From Mesorhizobium sp. M1B.F.Ca.ET.045.04.1.1 (GTDB taxonomy: Bacteria; Pseudomonadota; Alphaproteobacteria; Rhizobiales; Rhizobiaceae), in the NCBI RefSeq assembly GCF_003952465.1, contig NZ_CP034448.1, forward strand, positions 6,487,001-6,551,000: DNA of 64,000 nt. Direction: 5' to 3'. Under the pieces are notes generated by a model. The model made no database searches. It was not told where the DNA came from and saw only the letters and a list, made by a program, of their open reading frames with translations. The position numbers and the translations under genes are program-made. Below, piece after piece: positions 28,191-36,659 of this stretch; the stretch's first letter is position 1; the number at the start of each line of letters is the position of its first letter.

Positions 28191-28814
28191 ATGCGTATGC
28201 CTTGCTTTGACGCAATTCCGCATGGCTGGCTACGGCGAAGTCGCCGAGCCCAGCCGTTACACACATTTCCTGGAATCGCTCTGGCAACGGTCGGTATCGG
28301 CCTTTTGGCGACGGCCGGTCCGGCGCAGGCTTCGTCCATCGTGGTGCTCGGCGTTTCGACATCGACGCCATCCGTGGTCAGGCCGGCCGCGATCGAGCCC
28401 GGCAAGGTCTCCGCGGCTTCCACGCCATCCGTGGTGGCGCTCGGCGAGCCGGTGCCAGCCGTCACCGATGAGAAGGTGGCCGCGATCCCGGAGAAATCCG
28501 GGCAGAGACACGCGCAGGCGCCGATGATCATTCGCGGCGGCACCGTCGGCGGCGCCCCCGCGACGCCAGCGGCGACCGCCTCAGCCAAGTCCACCGCGCC
28601 CGCGGCCGCGACACCGGCAAACGACACCGCGCCGGCTGCGGCGACACCTCCGAACGGCACGGCCGCGGCTGCTCCCAACGGCGACACCAAAGCGACCGAC
28701 AAAAAGGCCGCCGCGACGGCGGAGGCGCCAGACGACCAGACGCAGCCGCAAGCCCAACCACAAGCTCAACCGCAAGAAGCCCCGATATTGCCGCGCTTCA
28801 GCAAGGCAATGTAG
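28191..28814 (+). CDS. Secreted Ala/Pro/Thr-rich low-complexity protein
   Basis: 207 residues. The N-terminus has a basic stretch, then a hydrophobic export signal ending near GPAQASS (about residue 46-53). The remainder is disordered: repeats of the type TAPAAATP/ANDTAPAAATPP (about 135-165) and a QPQAQPQAQPQ tract (about 185-200). GGGGAG precedes the ATG. No enzymatic domain is present; a surface or periplasmic linker-like protein of unknown role. Convergent with the acidic protein gene. Confidence 0.65.
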   Translation: MRMPCFDAIPHGWLRRSRRAQPLHTFPGIALATVGIGLLATAGPAQASSIVVLGVSTSTPSVVRPAAIEPGKVSAASTPSVVALGEPVPAVTDEKVAAIPEKSGQRHAQAPMIIRGGTVGGAPATPAATASAKSTAPAAATPANDTAPAAATPPNGTAAAAPNGDTKATDKKAAATAEAPDDQTQPQAQPQAQPQEAPILPRFSKAM

Positions 28815-28901
28815 GCTGACCACGCGGCAGCCCGTGAGGACCGACAAAGAAGGGGCGACGCCTGCCGCGTCGTCCCTCTTTCCTTTCAAGCGGCGAACGG
28901 C

Positions 28902-29231
28902 TCAGGCCGCTTCTTCCTTGTCATCATCGTCGGACTCGTCGTCCTCGCCGTCTTCATCCTCGTCGTCGGCCGATGCCTTGGCTTCGCCGGCGTCTTCATC
29001 ATCTTCGTCTTCGTCTTCGTCGCCGTCCTCGCCATCCTCGTCTTCGTCCGAGGCAGTGTCTTCCGCATCGGCGTCTTCGTCGCGGGATTCTTCCTCGTCG
29101 TCTTCAGACGGCTCCGCGGCTTCGATCGCCGCGGCGGCGGCATGGTCGAGGATGCCTTCGGAAGCGGATACGATGCCCTCGGCGGCGGCCGGGGTCTCTT
29201 CAGTCAATTCGGTATCGTGAACGGAATTCAT
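28902..29231 (-). CDS. Extremely acidic disordered protein
   Basis: 109 residues, of which most after residue 40 are Asp or Glu (EDEDGEDGDEDEDEDDEDAG and similar tracts) with only a few Lys/Arg. No membrane segment or signal. The tract is encoded by GAC/GAA/GAT simple repeats that are prone to length change. Function unknown; possibilities are a chaperone-like, metal- or DNA-mimicking role, none supported further here. Confidence 0.6.
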   Translation of the reverse strand: MNSVHDTELTEETPAAAEGIVSASEGILDHAAAAAIEAAEPSEDDEEESRDEDADAEDTASDEDEDGEDGDEDEDEDDEDAGEAKASADDEDEDGEDDESDDDDKEEAA

Positions 29232-29259
29232 GGCATGCCTCCATGGTTGGGGAACGTCT

Positions 29260-29364
29260 TAATGCGCGTCACGCTGAAACGGATTCAGGCGACGCGCTTT
29301 TAAGTCTTTGCTTGATGCATGTCGTTGTCCCAGAACCGCTGCACACTTCTGGGCGACATGCATT
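29260..29364. repeat. GCGCGTC/GCATGTCG two-hairpin repeat
   Basis: First hairpin TGCGCGTCACGCTGAAACGG...GACGCGCTTTTAAG, then a second one between GCATGTCGTTGTCCCAG and CTGGGCGACATGC. The same two-part element recurs at 38170, 41224, 41457 and 41523. Lies between glyS and the acidic protein gene. Confidence 0.8.
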
Positions 29365-29499
29365 GGTTCTCCCACGTGGAGGTCATCTTCATATGACCGT
29401 AAGCCGGCTCCGGCGCATTAAATTTCGGGCGATGAAATTGTCGAAGCGCGCCCGCGCCTTACGAGGCGCGGCAGCTTCGGATCGGCAATTTTTGGGCCG

Positions 29500-32075
29500 T
29501 CAGCCGACGATTTTTGAAAAATCGGCGACCTGGTCGGTGGCGGCGCGGATGCGAGCAAGCAGCGCCAGGCGGTTGGCGCGCACGGCCTGGTCCTCATCAT
29601 TCACGAGAACGCCTTCAAAGAATGAATCAACCGGTTCACGCAAAACGCTAAGCGACAGCATGGCGGTGGAAAAATCTTCGTTTTGAATCGCTTGTCCAGC
29701 TTCCTTCTCGGCCTGATTCACCGCTGCAAACAGTTTCTTTTCCGCGTCTTCGCGGAATAGCGCTGGCTCAACGCCATCGGCGACCAATGTTTTCTTCTTC
29801 TCCTCGGCAGCCAGGATGTTGGCAGCGCGCTTGGTGCCGGCAAGCAGGTTCCTGCCGTCCTCGCTGTCGAGGAAAGAGCCCAGCGCCTCGACGCGACGGA
29901 CAATCTGCAGAAGGTCGTCTGACTGCGGCGTGATGACGGCGTCGATCAGGTCGTACCGCGCGCCCTGGTCGCGCAGGTAGACTTTCAGACGGTCGTGGAA
30001 GAAGGCGAGCAGGTCGGGAATCAACTCTGGAGCCGGACGTTCCAGGTTCAAGCCAGCCACCTCTGAACTGAGGCCGACAAAGCGTTTATCTAGAAGGTCA
30101 AGGGCCGAGCCGACTCCTGTCGTGAATTCGCCTCCGTCTTCGGCTTTCCATACCGCCGAAAACCGAGCGCCTTCGTTGAATGTGAGTCCAAAGAACGCAT
30201 TCGCTAATTGCTGCCGAAGTGAAAAGGAGATGGCATTCTCGACCAAAATCCTGACCACGCCAAGAGCTGCGCGACGCAATGCGAAGGGGTCCTTTGAGCC
30301 GGTCGGCTTCTCGTCGATGGCCCAGAAGCCGGTGAGCGTGTCGAGCTTGTCGGCAAGCGCGACGGCAACCGATACCGGATCGGTCGGCACGCGGTCGGAC
30401 GGGCCTTGCGGCTTGTAGTGCTCCTCGGCGGCTGCCGCGACGGATGGATCCTCGCCCTGCAGCAGCGCGTATTTGCGGCCCATGGCGCCTTGCAGTTCGG
30501 GAAACTCGCCGACCACCTCGGTCTGCAGATCGGCCTTGGCGAGCACGGCGGCGCGGGCGACGAGCGCGGTAATCTCCCCCCTCGAGGGGGAGATGTCGCC
30601 GGAGGCGACAGAGGGGGTCGTCTCGCGTGGAGCGCCGACTTCCTCTTTCTTCCCAAGGCCAGAATGCGCCGCGCCAGCCGAAGCGACCCCCTCTGGCCTG
30701 CCGGCCATCTCCCCCTCAAGGGGGGAGATCGACTTCGCGACCGTCGGCGCCAGTTCCTCGGCCAGGCGCTTGATGCGCGCGACCCTTGCGCCCTGGGTGC
30801 CAAGCTTGGCGTGGAAGGTCACGTTGAGGTGGTCGAGGCGCGCCATGCGCTGGTCGAGCGGCTTCTTCAGGTCCAGGCCGAACTTCGCCGCTGAGTCCTG
30901 CAGTTGATCGAGGTCCGGCAGATCACCCTGGTCGGTCTTCCAGAAATAGAGCGCGTCGGAGAGGCGCGCCCGCACCACCTTGCCGTTGCCGTAAGCGATC
31001 TCCTTGCCGCCATCGGACGCCTCGATGTTGGCGACCAGGACGAAGCGGTTGGAGAGTGGCGATTGGCCAATCTCCCCCTTGAGGGGGAGATGCCCGGCAG
31101 GGCAGAGGGGGGTGCCTCGCGCTGAGAGGACGACGGGACAGCGCCCCCCTCTGTCGGCTTCGCCGACATCTCCCCCTCTAGGGGGGAGATTGGGCGCGAT
31201 GTCACAAAACACTTCTGGTTGGCGCGGATGGTGAGGCGGATGACCTCGGCCGGAATGGTGAGGAAATCCTGCTCGAACTCGCCCATGAGCACGACCGGCC
31301 ATTCGACCAGGCCGGAGACTTCCTCGAGCAGGCCTTCGTCCTCGACAAGGTCGAGGCCGTTGGCAAAGGCGACGTTGCGCGCGTCCGCCAGGATGATCTT
31401 CTTGCGCCGATCGGCGTCGAGCACGACCTTGGCCGCCTCGAGCTTGGCCACGTAGTCGTCGAAGCGGCGAACGGTGATCGCGCCTGGCGCGTGGAAGCGG
31501 TGGCCGTAGGTGATGTTGCCGGAGCGGATGCCGTCGATCTCGAAATCGACCACCACCGGCTCCTCGGTCTCGGGGCCGAAGGTGCAGACGATCGACTGCA
31601 GCGGGCGCACCCAGCGCAGCGAACCGGGCTTGGCCGATGCCGGCCCCCAGCGCATCGACTTCGGCCAAGGGAAGTTCTTGATGATGCCCGGCACCAGCTC
31701 GGCGATGATTGCTTCGGCCGCCCGGCCCGGCTTCGCAATGTGGGCGACATAGAAGTCGCCCTTCTTCGGGTCGGAATGGACATGGGCCTCGGCGATCGAT
31801 GAAAGGCCGGCCTTGCGCAGGAAGCCTTGCACCGCCTGCTCGGGCGCGGTGGTCGAGGGTCCCTTGATCTCCTCGCGGATGTCCTTCGAGCGCGGCGTGA
31901 GCCCGCGGATGTCGAGCGCCAGGCGCCGCGGCGTCCAGTATTCGCGCGCCGCCTCATAGGTCAGGCCCGCCTCGACCAGACCGTCGGTCAGCATCTTCCT
32001 GAGATCGCCGGCAGCCTTGCGCTGCATGCGGGCGGGGATTTCCTCGGAGCGAAGTTCCAGAAGCAGGTCAGGCAT
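29500..32075 (-). CDS. glyS: Glycine-tRNA ligase beta subunit, frameshifted as read
   Basis: The N-terminal part reads from ATG 32075 (LLLELRSEEIPARMQ, SLVEWPVVLMGEFEQDFL equivalents) to the repeat at 31069-31191; the C-terminal part (RFVLVANIEASDGGKE, DPFALRRAALGVVRIL, SVLREPVDSFFEGVLVND) continues in another frame to 29500. One extra base in the C5 tract at 31074-31078 (other repeat copies have C6) would restore a single frame of about 858 residues, against 689 in E. coli. A second repeat (30571-30730) is translated in frame. The enzyme charges tRNA-Gly together with GlyQ and is essential where no alpha2-type enzyme exists. The break could be a sequencing error, a real mutation, or be bypassed by slippage. 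Confidence 0.88.
30571..30730. repeat. Palindromic repeat inside glyS, in frame
   Basis: AATCTCCCCCCTCGAGGGGG at one edge and CCCCTCAAGGGGGGAGAT at the other, with GTCGCC-GGCGAC hairpins inside. Translated as ISPLEGEM ... GDISPSRGEI, adding about 53 residues between APTVAK and LVARAAVLAKADL of the beta subunit. Confidence 0.85.
31069..31191. repeat. Palindromic repeat inside glyS, with short C tract
   Basis: AATCTCCCCCTTGAGGGGGA through CCCCTCTAGGGGGGAGATT. It replaces or enlarges the loop between TIRANQKCFV and NRFVLVANIEAS. The outer C tract is C5 where in-frame copies have C6; this one-base difference coincides with the change of reading frame. Confidence 0.85.
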
Positions 32076-32507
32076 AGGTTGGCTCCCTACCCTCCCCTCG
32101 ATGGGGAGGGTCGGCGCGCAGCGCCGGGGTCATGAATGCGCGGGAAATAGCAACTCGGCTCGCCGCTGTCACCCTGCCTGCCGATAGCCAATCAGACCTA
32201 TATCGGGAAATTTTCAGGTCTTTGTCGGGACGACGCGAGCTCACCCGTCTTAAAAGCAGACATCCCATGAACCAAACGCGGCACTGAAGCGACCAACGCT
32301 CAGGCGGAGAACTATTGGCTGAACGACGATGAAAACGGCATCGAGAACCCTGCAGATCCTGGCACTGAGCGCCTGCTTCGCCGCCCAGATGCATGGCACG
32401 TTCACGATGCCTGGCGTGAGACAGGCACTGCGCACGATCGATGCCGCTACGGTCCAGATCGCGTTGCCGCTTGCAGCCGCCGTCGAGGTCGCCAGCGTAA
32501 CTTTGGG
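32076..32507. other. Gap between glyQ and glyS
   Basis: 432 bases between glyQ stop and glyS start. It holds a short GGGGAGGGT-type palindrome next to the glyS ribosome site. The remainder shows only a 60-codon open frame on the plus strand (32329-32511) that I do not believe is a gene. Confidence 0.5.
32089..32110. repeat. Short palindrome just upstream of glyS
   Basis: ACCCTCCCC-TCGA-TGGGGAGGGT, 13 to 14 bases ahead of the glyS start, directly next to its GGGAG ribosome site. It resembles one arm of the repeat in glyQ (CCCCTCCCCTTGAGGGGAGG). Its position could affect translation initiation of glyS. Confidence 0.6.
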
Positions 32508-33569
32508 CTAAGCCGCCAGGCCGCCCGCCTTCGTCTTCAGGAACGCCTCCCCGCAAGCCTTGGCCAGATTGCGCACGCGCAGGATGTAGCTCTGCCGCTC
32601 GGTGACGGAGATCACGCCGCGCGCGTCGAGCAGGTTGAAGACATGGCTCGCCTTGATGCACTGGTCATAGGCCGGGAAGACGAGGCGGTGATACCCCTCC
32701 CCCTTGAGGGGAGGGTCGCCCGAAGGGCCGGGAGGGGTCGCCGGCGACAAGCTCGACGCCTCATTGGCGGTGCCTTCTGCTGCGCCCCCCTCTGTCGGCT
32801 TCGCCGACATCTCCCCCTCGAGGGGGGAGATAGGCGCGCCGGCGGCAAGCAGCGCCTTGCACTCGGCCTCGGCGTCCTCGAAATGCCTGAGCAGCATCGC
32901 CGTGTTGGCGAATTCGAAATTGTGGCGCGAATATTCCTGCTCGGCCTGCAGGAAGACGTCGCCATAGGTGACCTTCTCGGCGCCCTCGCGGCCGTTGAAG
33001 TTCAAATCGTAGACATTGTCGACGCCTTGCACATACATGGCGAGGCGCTCGAGCCCGTAAGTGAGCTCGCCCGCCACCGGCGCGCATTCGATGCCGCAGA
33101 CCTGCTGGAAATAGGTGAACTGCGAGACCTCCATGCCGTCGCACCAGCACTCCCAGCCGAGACCCCAGGCGCCGAGCGTCGGGCTTTCCCAGTCGTCCTC
33201 GACGAAGCGGATGTCATGCAGCAGCGGATCGACGCCGATCGCCTCGAGCGAGCCGAGATAAAGCTCCTGCAGGTTCGGCGGGTTCGGCTTCAGGATCACC
33301 TGGTATTGATAGTAATGCTGCAGGCGGTTCGGGTTCTCGCCGTAGCGGCCATCCTTCGGGCGGCGCGACGGCTGCACGTAAGCCGCGTTCCAGCGCAGCG
33401 GACCGAGCGCGCGCAAGGTGGTCGCCGGATGGAAGGTGCCGGCGCCGACCTCCATGTCGTAGGGCTGCAGGATGACGCAGCCGTAAGCCGCCCAGTAATT
33501 GTGCAAGGTCAGGATCAGCCCCTGGAAAGAGCGGCTGGGATGCATGTGGGCAGGAATCTCGATGGTCAC
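32508..33569 (-). CDS. glyQ: Glycine-tRNA ligase alpha subunit with in-frame repeat insertion
   Basis: 353 residues against 303 in E. coli. The catalytic class II core is intact: SFQGLILTLHNYWAAYGCVI, GAGTFHPATTLRALG, RRPKDGRYGENPNR, LGAWGLGWECWCDGMEVSQF, GELTYGLERLAMYVQGVDNV. After AECKALLAAGA a palindromic repeat (32692-32832) adds about 45 residues (ISPLEGEMSAKPTEGG ... GDPPLKGEG) before LVFPAYDQCIKASHVFNLLD resumes, all in one frame. The insertion lies between C-terminal helices, away from the active site, so the subunit can plausibly function. Works with GlyS as alpha2beta2. Confidence 0.95.
   Translation of the reverse strand: MTIEIPAHMHPSRSFQGLILTLHNYWAAYGCVILQPYDMEVGAGTFHPATTLRALGPLRWNAAYVQPSRRPKDGRYGENPNRLQHYYQYQVILKPNPPNLQELYLGSLEAIGVDPLLHDIRFVEDDWESPTLGAWGLGWECWCDGMEVSQFTYFQQVCGIECAPVAGELTYGLERLAMYVQGVDNVYDLNFNGREGAEKVTYGDVFLQAEQEYSRHNFEFANTAMLLRHFEDAEAECKALLAAGAPISPLEGEMSAKPTEGGAAEGTANEASSLSPATPPGPSGDPPLKGEGYHRLVFPAYDQCIKASHVFNLLDARGVISVTERQSYILRVRNLAKACGEAFLKTKAGGLAA
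32692..32832. repeat. Palindromic repeat inside glyQ, in frame
   Basis: One edge CCCCTCCCCCTTGAGGGGAG with a following GGTCGCC hairpin, the other edge CTCCCCCTCGAGGGGGGAGA. 141 bases, divisible by three, so the glyQ frame is kept. Read on the minus strand it begins with the same ISPLEGEM peptide as the copies in glyS. Confidence 0.85.
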
Positions 33570-33746
33570 GGCGGCCTCGGAAAGCGCTGGGATTCAAGCA
33601 TTCCCTAGTTGCCGAGCCGGCGAGCGTCAAGGCAGCGCCTTGCGCCACAGCTCCGAGAGGTTGAACGCTTTGCGGCCGGCTGGCCCATTGCCGGGCGGTC
33701 ACGCTCGCCGTTTGCTCGGATAAGCCGCAACGACAAAGGTCCCGCC

Positions 33747-34208
33747 ATGCCCAGTCAACTCACCGTCCGCCCCGTCACCCGGCAGGACTACGAGCAATGG
33801 CTGCCGCTCTGGGACGGCTACAACGCCTTCTACGGCCGTTCGGGCGAGACGGCCCTTGCCGGCGAGATCACCCGGATGACCTGGGCGCGCTTCTTCGATG
33901 CCTATGAGCCGGTGCATGCGCTGGTGGCCGAGCGCGACGGCAAGCTTCTCGGCCTCGTCCACTATCTCTATCACCGCTCGACCACGGCGATCGCGCCCAA
34001 CTGCTACCTGCAGGATCTTTTCACGTCTGAGGCCGCGCGAGGCCAAGGCGTCGGCCGGGCGCTGATCGAAGGCGTCTATGAGCGCGCCAAGGCCGCCGGC
34101 TCAGGCCGCGTCTATTGGCTGACGCACGAGACCAACCACACCGCCATGCAGCTCTACGACAAGATCGGGGAGCGCTCGGGGTTCGTCGTCTACCGAAAGC
34201 TGTTCTGA
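33747..34208 (+). CDS. GNAT-family N-acetyltransferase
   Basis: 153 residues. The acetyl-CoA binding motif A is LQDLFTSEAARGQGVGRALI (about 94-113), followed by WLTHETNHTAMQLYDKIGER and a C-terminal FVVYRK, a standard GNAT end. Transfers an acetyl group to an amine of an unknown substrate. The open frame extends upstream of 33747 but the domain starts right after this ATG. Convergent with the TPR gene. Confidence 0.9.
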   Translation: MPSQLTVRPVTRQDYEQWLPLWDGYNAFYGRSGETALAGEITRMTWARFFDAYEPVHALVAERDGKLLGLVHYLYHRSTTAIAPNCYLQDLFTSEAARGQGVGRALIEGVYERAKAAGSGRVYWLTHETNHTAMQLYDKIGERSGFVVYRKLF

Positions 34209-34227
34209 CAGACCTGCTGAAAGAATT

Positions 34228-34246
34228 GCGGGGCCCTCGGCCCCGC
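34228..34246. other. GC-rich hairpin between convergent genes
   Basis: GCGGGGCC-CTC-GGCCCCGC lies 20 bases after the acetyltransferase stop and 23 bases before the TPR gene end. It is followed by an A-run on the plus strand, not a T-run, so it does not fit a standard intrinsic terminator in either direction, but it may still mark both 3' ends. Confidence 0.5.
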
Positions 34247-34269
34247 AAAAAATGCATGATTACGAAATC

Positions 34270-36048
34270 TCAGCCCTTCGGCGGCGCTGTCGGCGGGACC
34301 GGCTTGACCTTCGGGGTTTCCTGCGCCGTGTTGGATTCGATCGGCGGCAGGCCCTTGAGCAGCTTCTGCTGCAGGGTGGCAAGCACGTCCGGGTCCGGCT
34401 TCAGGTCGCGCGCCTGGGTCCACTGGAAGGTCGCTTCCAGCTTGCGGCCGACGCGCCAGTAGGCGTCGCCCAGATGATCGTTGAGGACCGGATCTTCCGG
34501 CTTCAGCGACACGGCGCGCTCCATTTCGCGCACGGCGTCGTCGTAGCGGCCAAGGCGGTAGTAGGCCCAGCCCAGCGAATCGACGATGTAGCCGTCGCTC
34601 GGCCTGAGATCGACGGCCTTCTGGATCATCGCCAGGCCTTCCTTGAGGTTCATGTTCATGTCGACCCAGGAATAGCCGAGATAATTCAGAACCTGAGGCT
34701 GGTCGGGCTGCAGCTCCAGCGCCTTGCGGAAATTGGGCTCGGCCTTCGGCCATTCCTTCAGCCGCTCATAGGCGATGCCGCGCTGGTAGAAGATATTCCA
34801 GTTGGCTGCGGTCGGCGCCTTCAGCTCCTCGACGGCCTTGTCGTAGAGATTGGCTGCCGAACGGAAATCCTCCTTGGAGGAGTAGACGCCGCCGAGTGCC
34901 AGATAGCCGCGCATGTCGGTCGGATGCGCATCGACATAGCCCTTGAGGTGCGCGATGGCTTCGTCGTGGCGGTCGATGTCGGCAAGGTTCAGGCCAAGCT
35001 GCAGCTCCGAAAGCTCTTTCAACGGCGAGGCGTTCGGAATGCGGCGATAGAGCGCGATCGCGCCTTCACCGTCCTTCAGCTGCTCGGCGACGGCGGCAAG
35101 CTGCACGAGGGCGGCGTCGCTGTCCGGCTTCAGCGCCAGCGCATATTGCAGATAGAGCCGCACGAAAGGCTCGCCGCCGCCACGATTGAGCGCGGTGGCG
35201 AGGTCGAGCAGGATTTCCGAGGCGCCGTCCGCCGGAGTGGCGACCAGGGGCTCGATCTTGTCGCCCTTGTTGATCCGGTCGCGCAGCGTGGTGATTTCCA
35301 GCTTGCCCGGCGCGAAGGCCTCGGCCTGGTTGAGCACCGCGATCGCCTTCGACTTGTCGCCCTTGCGGGCGAGGAACGAGGCATAGGCCTGCGCGTTGCG
35401 CATCCACGTCTCGGGCGCGGAGCCGCCGGCGGCGGTGTCGGCCAGGGTGGCGGCGTAGATTTCATCGGCCTTGTCGGAAAGGCCGGCGGCATCGGCGATC
35501 AGCGCGCGGTGGTAGGACTTGAACAGGCCGAACCAGTCCGGCCCCTTGAGCTTGTCGATCGAAGCCATCGCCTCGGAGGCATCGCCCGCGCCTTCCTTGG
35601 CCCAGCCGTCCATCACGCCGGAGAGCAGCCGGTCGAGATCGGATTCGAGCGAGAGCTTCAGCCAGTACTGGGCCTTGGTGTAGTCCTTCTTGTGGAAGGA
35701 ATCGACGGCAAGCGCCAGGCGCGAGAAGCGCTCGACATCGGGCACTTCCTTGAGCTTGTCGGCATAGACCAGCGATTCCTCGAAGCGGCCCTGCGCGACC
35801 AGTGCCAGCATCAGGCTCTGTTGCAGCTCGGTGTCGTTGGGGGCAAAGGCCAGCGCCTGCTTGTAGTAGGCAATGGCATTGTCGAGATCGTTGTCGCTCT
35901 CCGCAGTATGTGCAGCAAGATAGGCGCCCGAGAAGGACGTGATCTGGATCGGTTTGGCGTTTTCCTTGGCATGGGCAGGCAGCACCGAAAGCGCCACACC
36001 CGTCAAAAATGCCAGCCTTGTCAGCCAGCGCGCACGTCTTTGCTGCAT
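34270..36048 (-). CDS. Exported tetratricopeptide-repeat protein
   Basis: 592 residues. Signal peptide RRARWLTRLAFLTGVALSVLPAHA (first 24 or so). The mature part is almost wholly TPR-type helix pairs; clear units include NAIAYYKQALAFAPND, ANLYDKAVEEL and AEPNFRKALELQPDQPQVLN, with the last near VREMERAVSLKPEDPVLNDHLG. Probably a periplasmic or outer-membrane associated scaffold for protein assembly. The ATG at 36048 is chosen for the signal peptide and the AAAGGGAT upstream; an open extension further upstream lacks support. Confidence 0.85.
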   Translation of the reverse strand: MQQRRARWLTRLAFLTGVALSVLPAHAKENAKPIQITSFSGAYLAAHTAESDNDLDNAIAYYKQALAFAPNDTELQQSLMLALVAQGRFEESLVYADKLKEVPDVERFSRLALAVDSFHKKDYTKAQYWLKLSLESDLDRLLSGVMDGWAKEGAGDASEAMASIDKLKGPDWFGLFKSYHRALIADAAGLSDKADEIYAATLADTAAGGSAPETWMRNAQAYASFLARKGDKSKAIAVLNQAEAFAPGKLEITTLRDRINKGDKIEPLVATPADGASEILLDLATALNRGGGEPFVRLYLQYALALKPDSDAALVQLAAVAEQLKDGEGAIALYRRIPNASPLKELSELQLGLNLADIDRHDEAIAHLKGYVDAHPTDMRGYLALGGVYSSKEDFRSAANLYDKAVEELKAPTAANWNIFYQRGIAYERLKEWPKAEPNFRKALELQPDQPQVLNYLGYSWVDMNMNLKEGLAMIQKAVDLRPSDGYIVDSLGWAYYRLGRYDDAVREMERAVSLKPEDPVLNDHLGDAYWRVGRKLEATFQWTQARDLKPDPDVLATLQQKLLKGLPPIESNTAQETPKVKPVPPTAPPKG

Positions 36049-36236
36049 CTTATCCCTTTCAGCCAGACGGGATCCCGCCCTCGGCGGACCGCCCACAGAC
36101 TTGACCTTTTCCAGACAAAGCATGGCCTTTTTGGGGACAGGCTTCAATCCGGCGCGAATCACAATGCAATCATCCGGCTTAAAAAACGATGCCGCGCGAG
36201 CAAAAAGTCCGGCGCGGGGACACCGACCGATGTTGC

Positions 36237-36653
36237 CTAAAGGCGCGTGTCGTGAAATCCGCTGCCGGCAACCGCGCTGCACAGGCCGGACCATTCGCAG
36301 CCTGAGCACGCCTGGCGCGTCAGGCCGGCGGAAAACGCCTTGCGCATCCGTGACAGGCCGGAAGCGTCCAATACGAGCCGGTCACCGGCCTGGATCGGCC
36401 GGCCGAGGAGAGCTCCGACATCGCGCGCGGCGAGCCCGTCCCGCTCGGCGGCGCCCTCGCCCAGGCAATGCGGCTCGGGCTCGTCGAGCATCGGGGCGCA
36501 GATGTCGTCCGGCCCGGAAACGATCAGGACCGCCTCGCCCTCGCCCAGCCGCCTCACCACCTTGTCGTAGTTGGCGGTGAAGGCGGACGAGTAACCCTTG
36601 CCGACATAGGTCAGCAAGCAGAGCATATGATGGGCGCGCAGCCGGACGGTCAT
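36237..36653 (-). CDS. DUF1284 domain protein
   Basis: 138 residues. Begins TVRLRAHHMLCLLTYVGKGYS, the DUF1284 signature with a His-His-x-x-Cys group, and ends with CSGCEWSGLC, so four Cys plus two His could bind a metal or an iron-sulfur cluster. The gene starts six bases after the bioY stop, so it is co-transcribed with the biotin transporter. Function not established. Confidence 0.85.
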   Translation of the reverse strand: MTVRLRAHHMLCLLTYVGKGYSSAFTANYDKVVRRLGEGEAVLIVSGPDDICAPMLDEPEPHCLGEGAAERDGLAARDVGALLGRPIQAGDRLVLDASGLSRMRKAFSAGLTRQACSGCEWSGLCSAVAGSGFHDTRL

Positions 36654-36659
36654 CGCGTC

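Noticed and set aside
32329..32511. 60-codon plus-strand frame between glyQ and glyS
   Set aside because: No ribosome site and no family; starts with a signal-like stretch but overlaps the glyQ 3' end. Could be a remnant, not supportable as a gene.
34228..34246. Hairpin as a classical terminator
   Set aside because: The T-run is missing on the 3' side in both directions; kept only as a hairpin.
34252..36240. 662-codon plus-strand open frame
   Set aside because: Antisense to the TPR protein gene, which has a signal peptide and repeat units.
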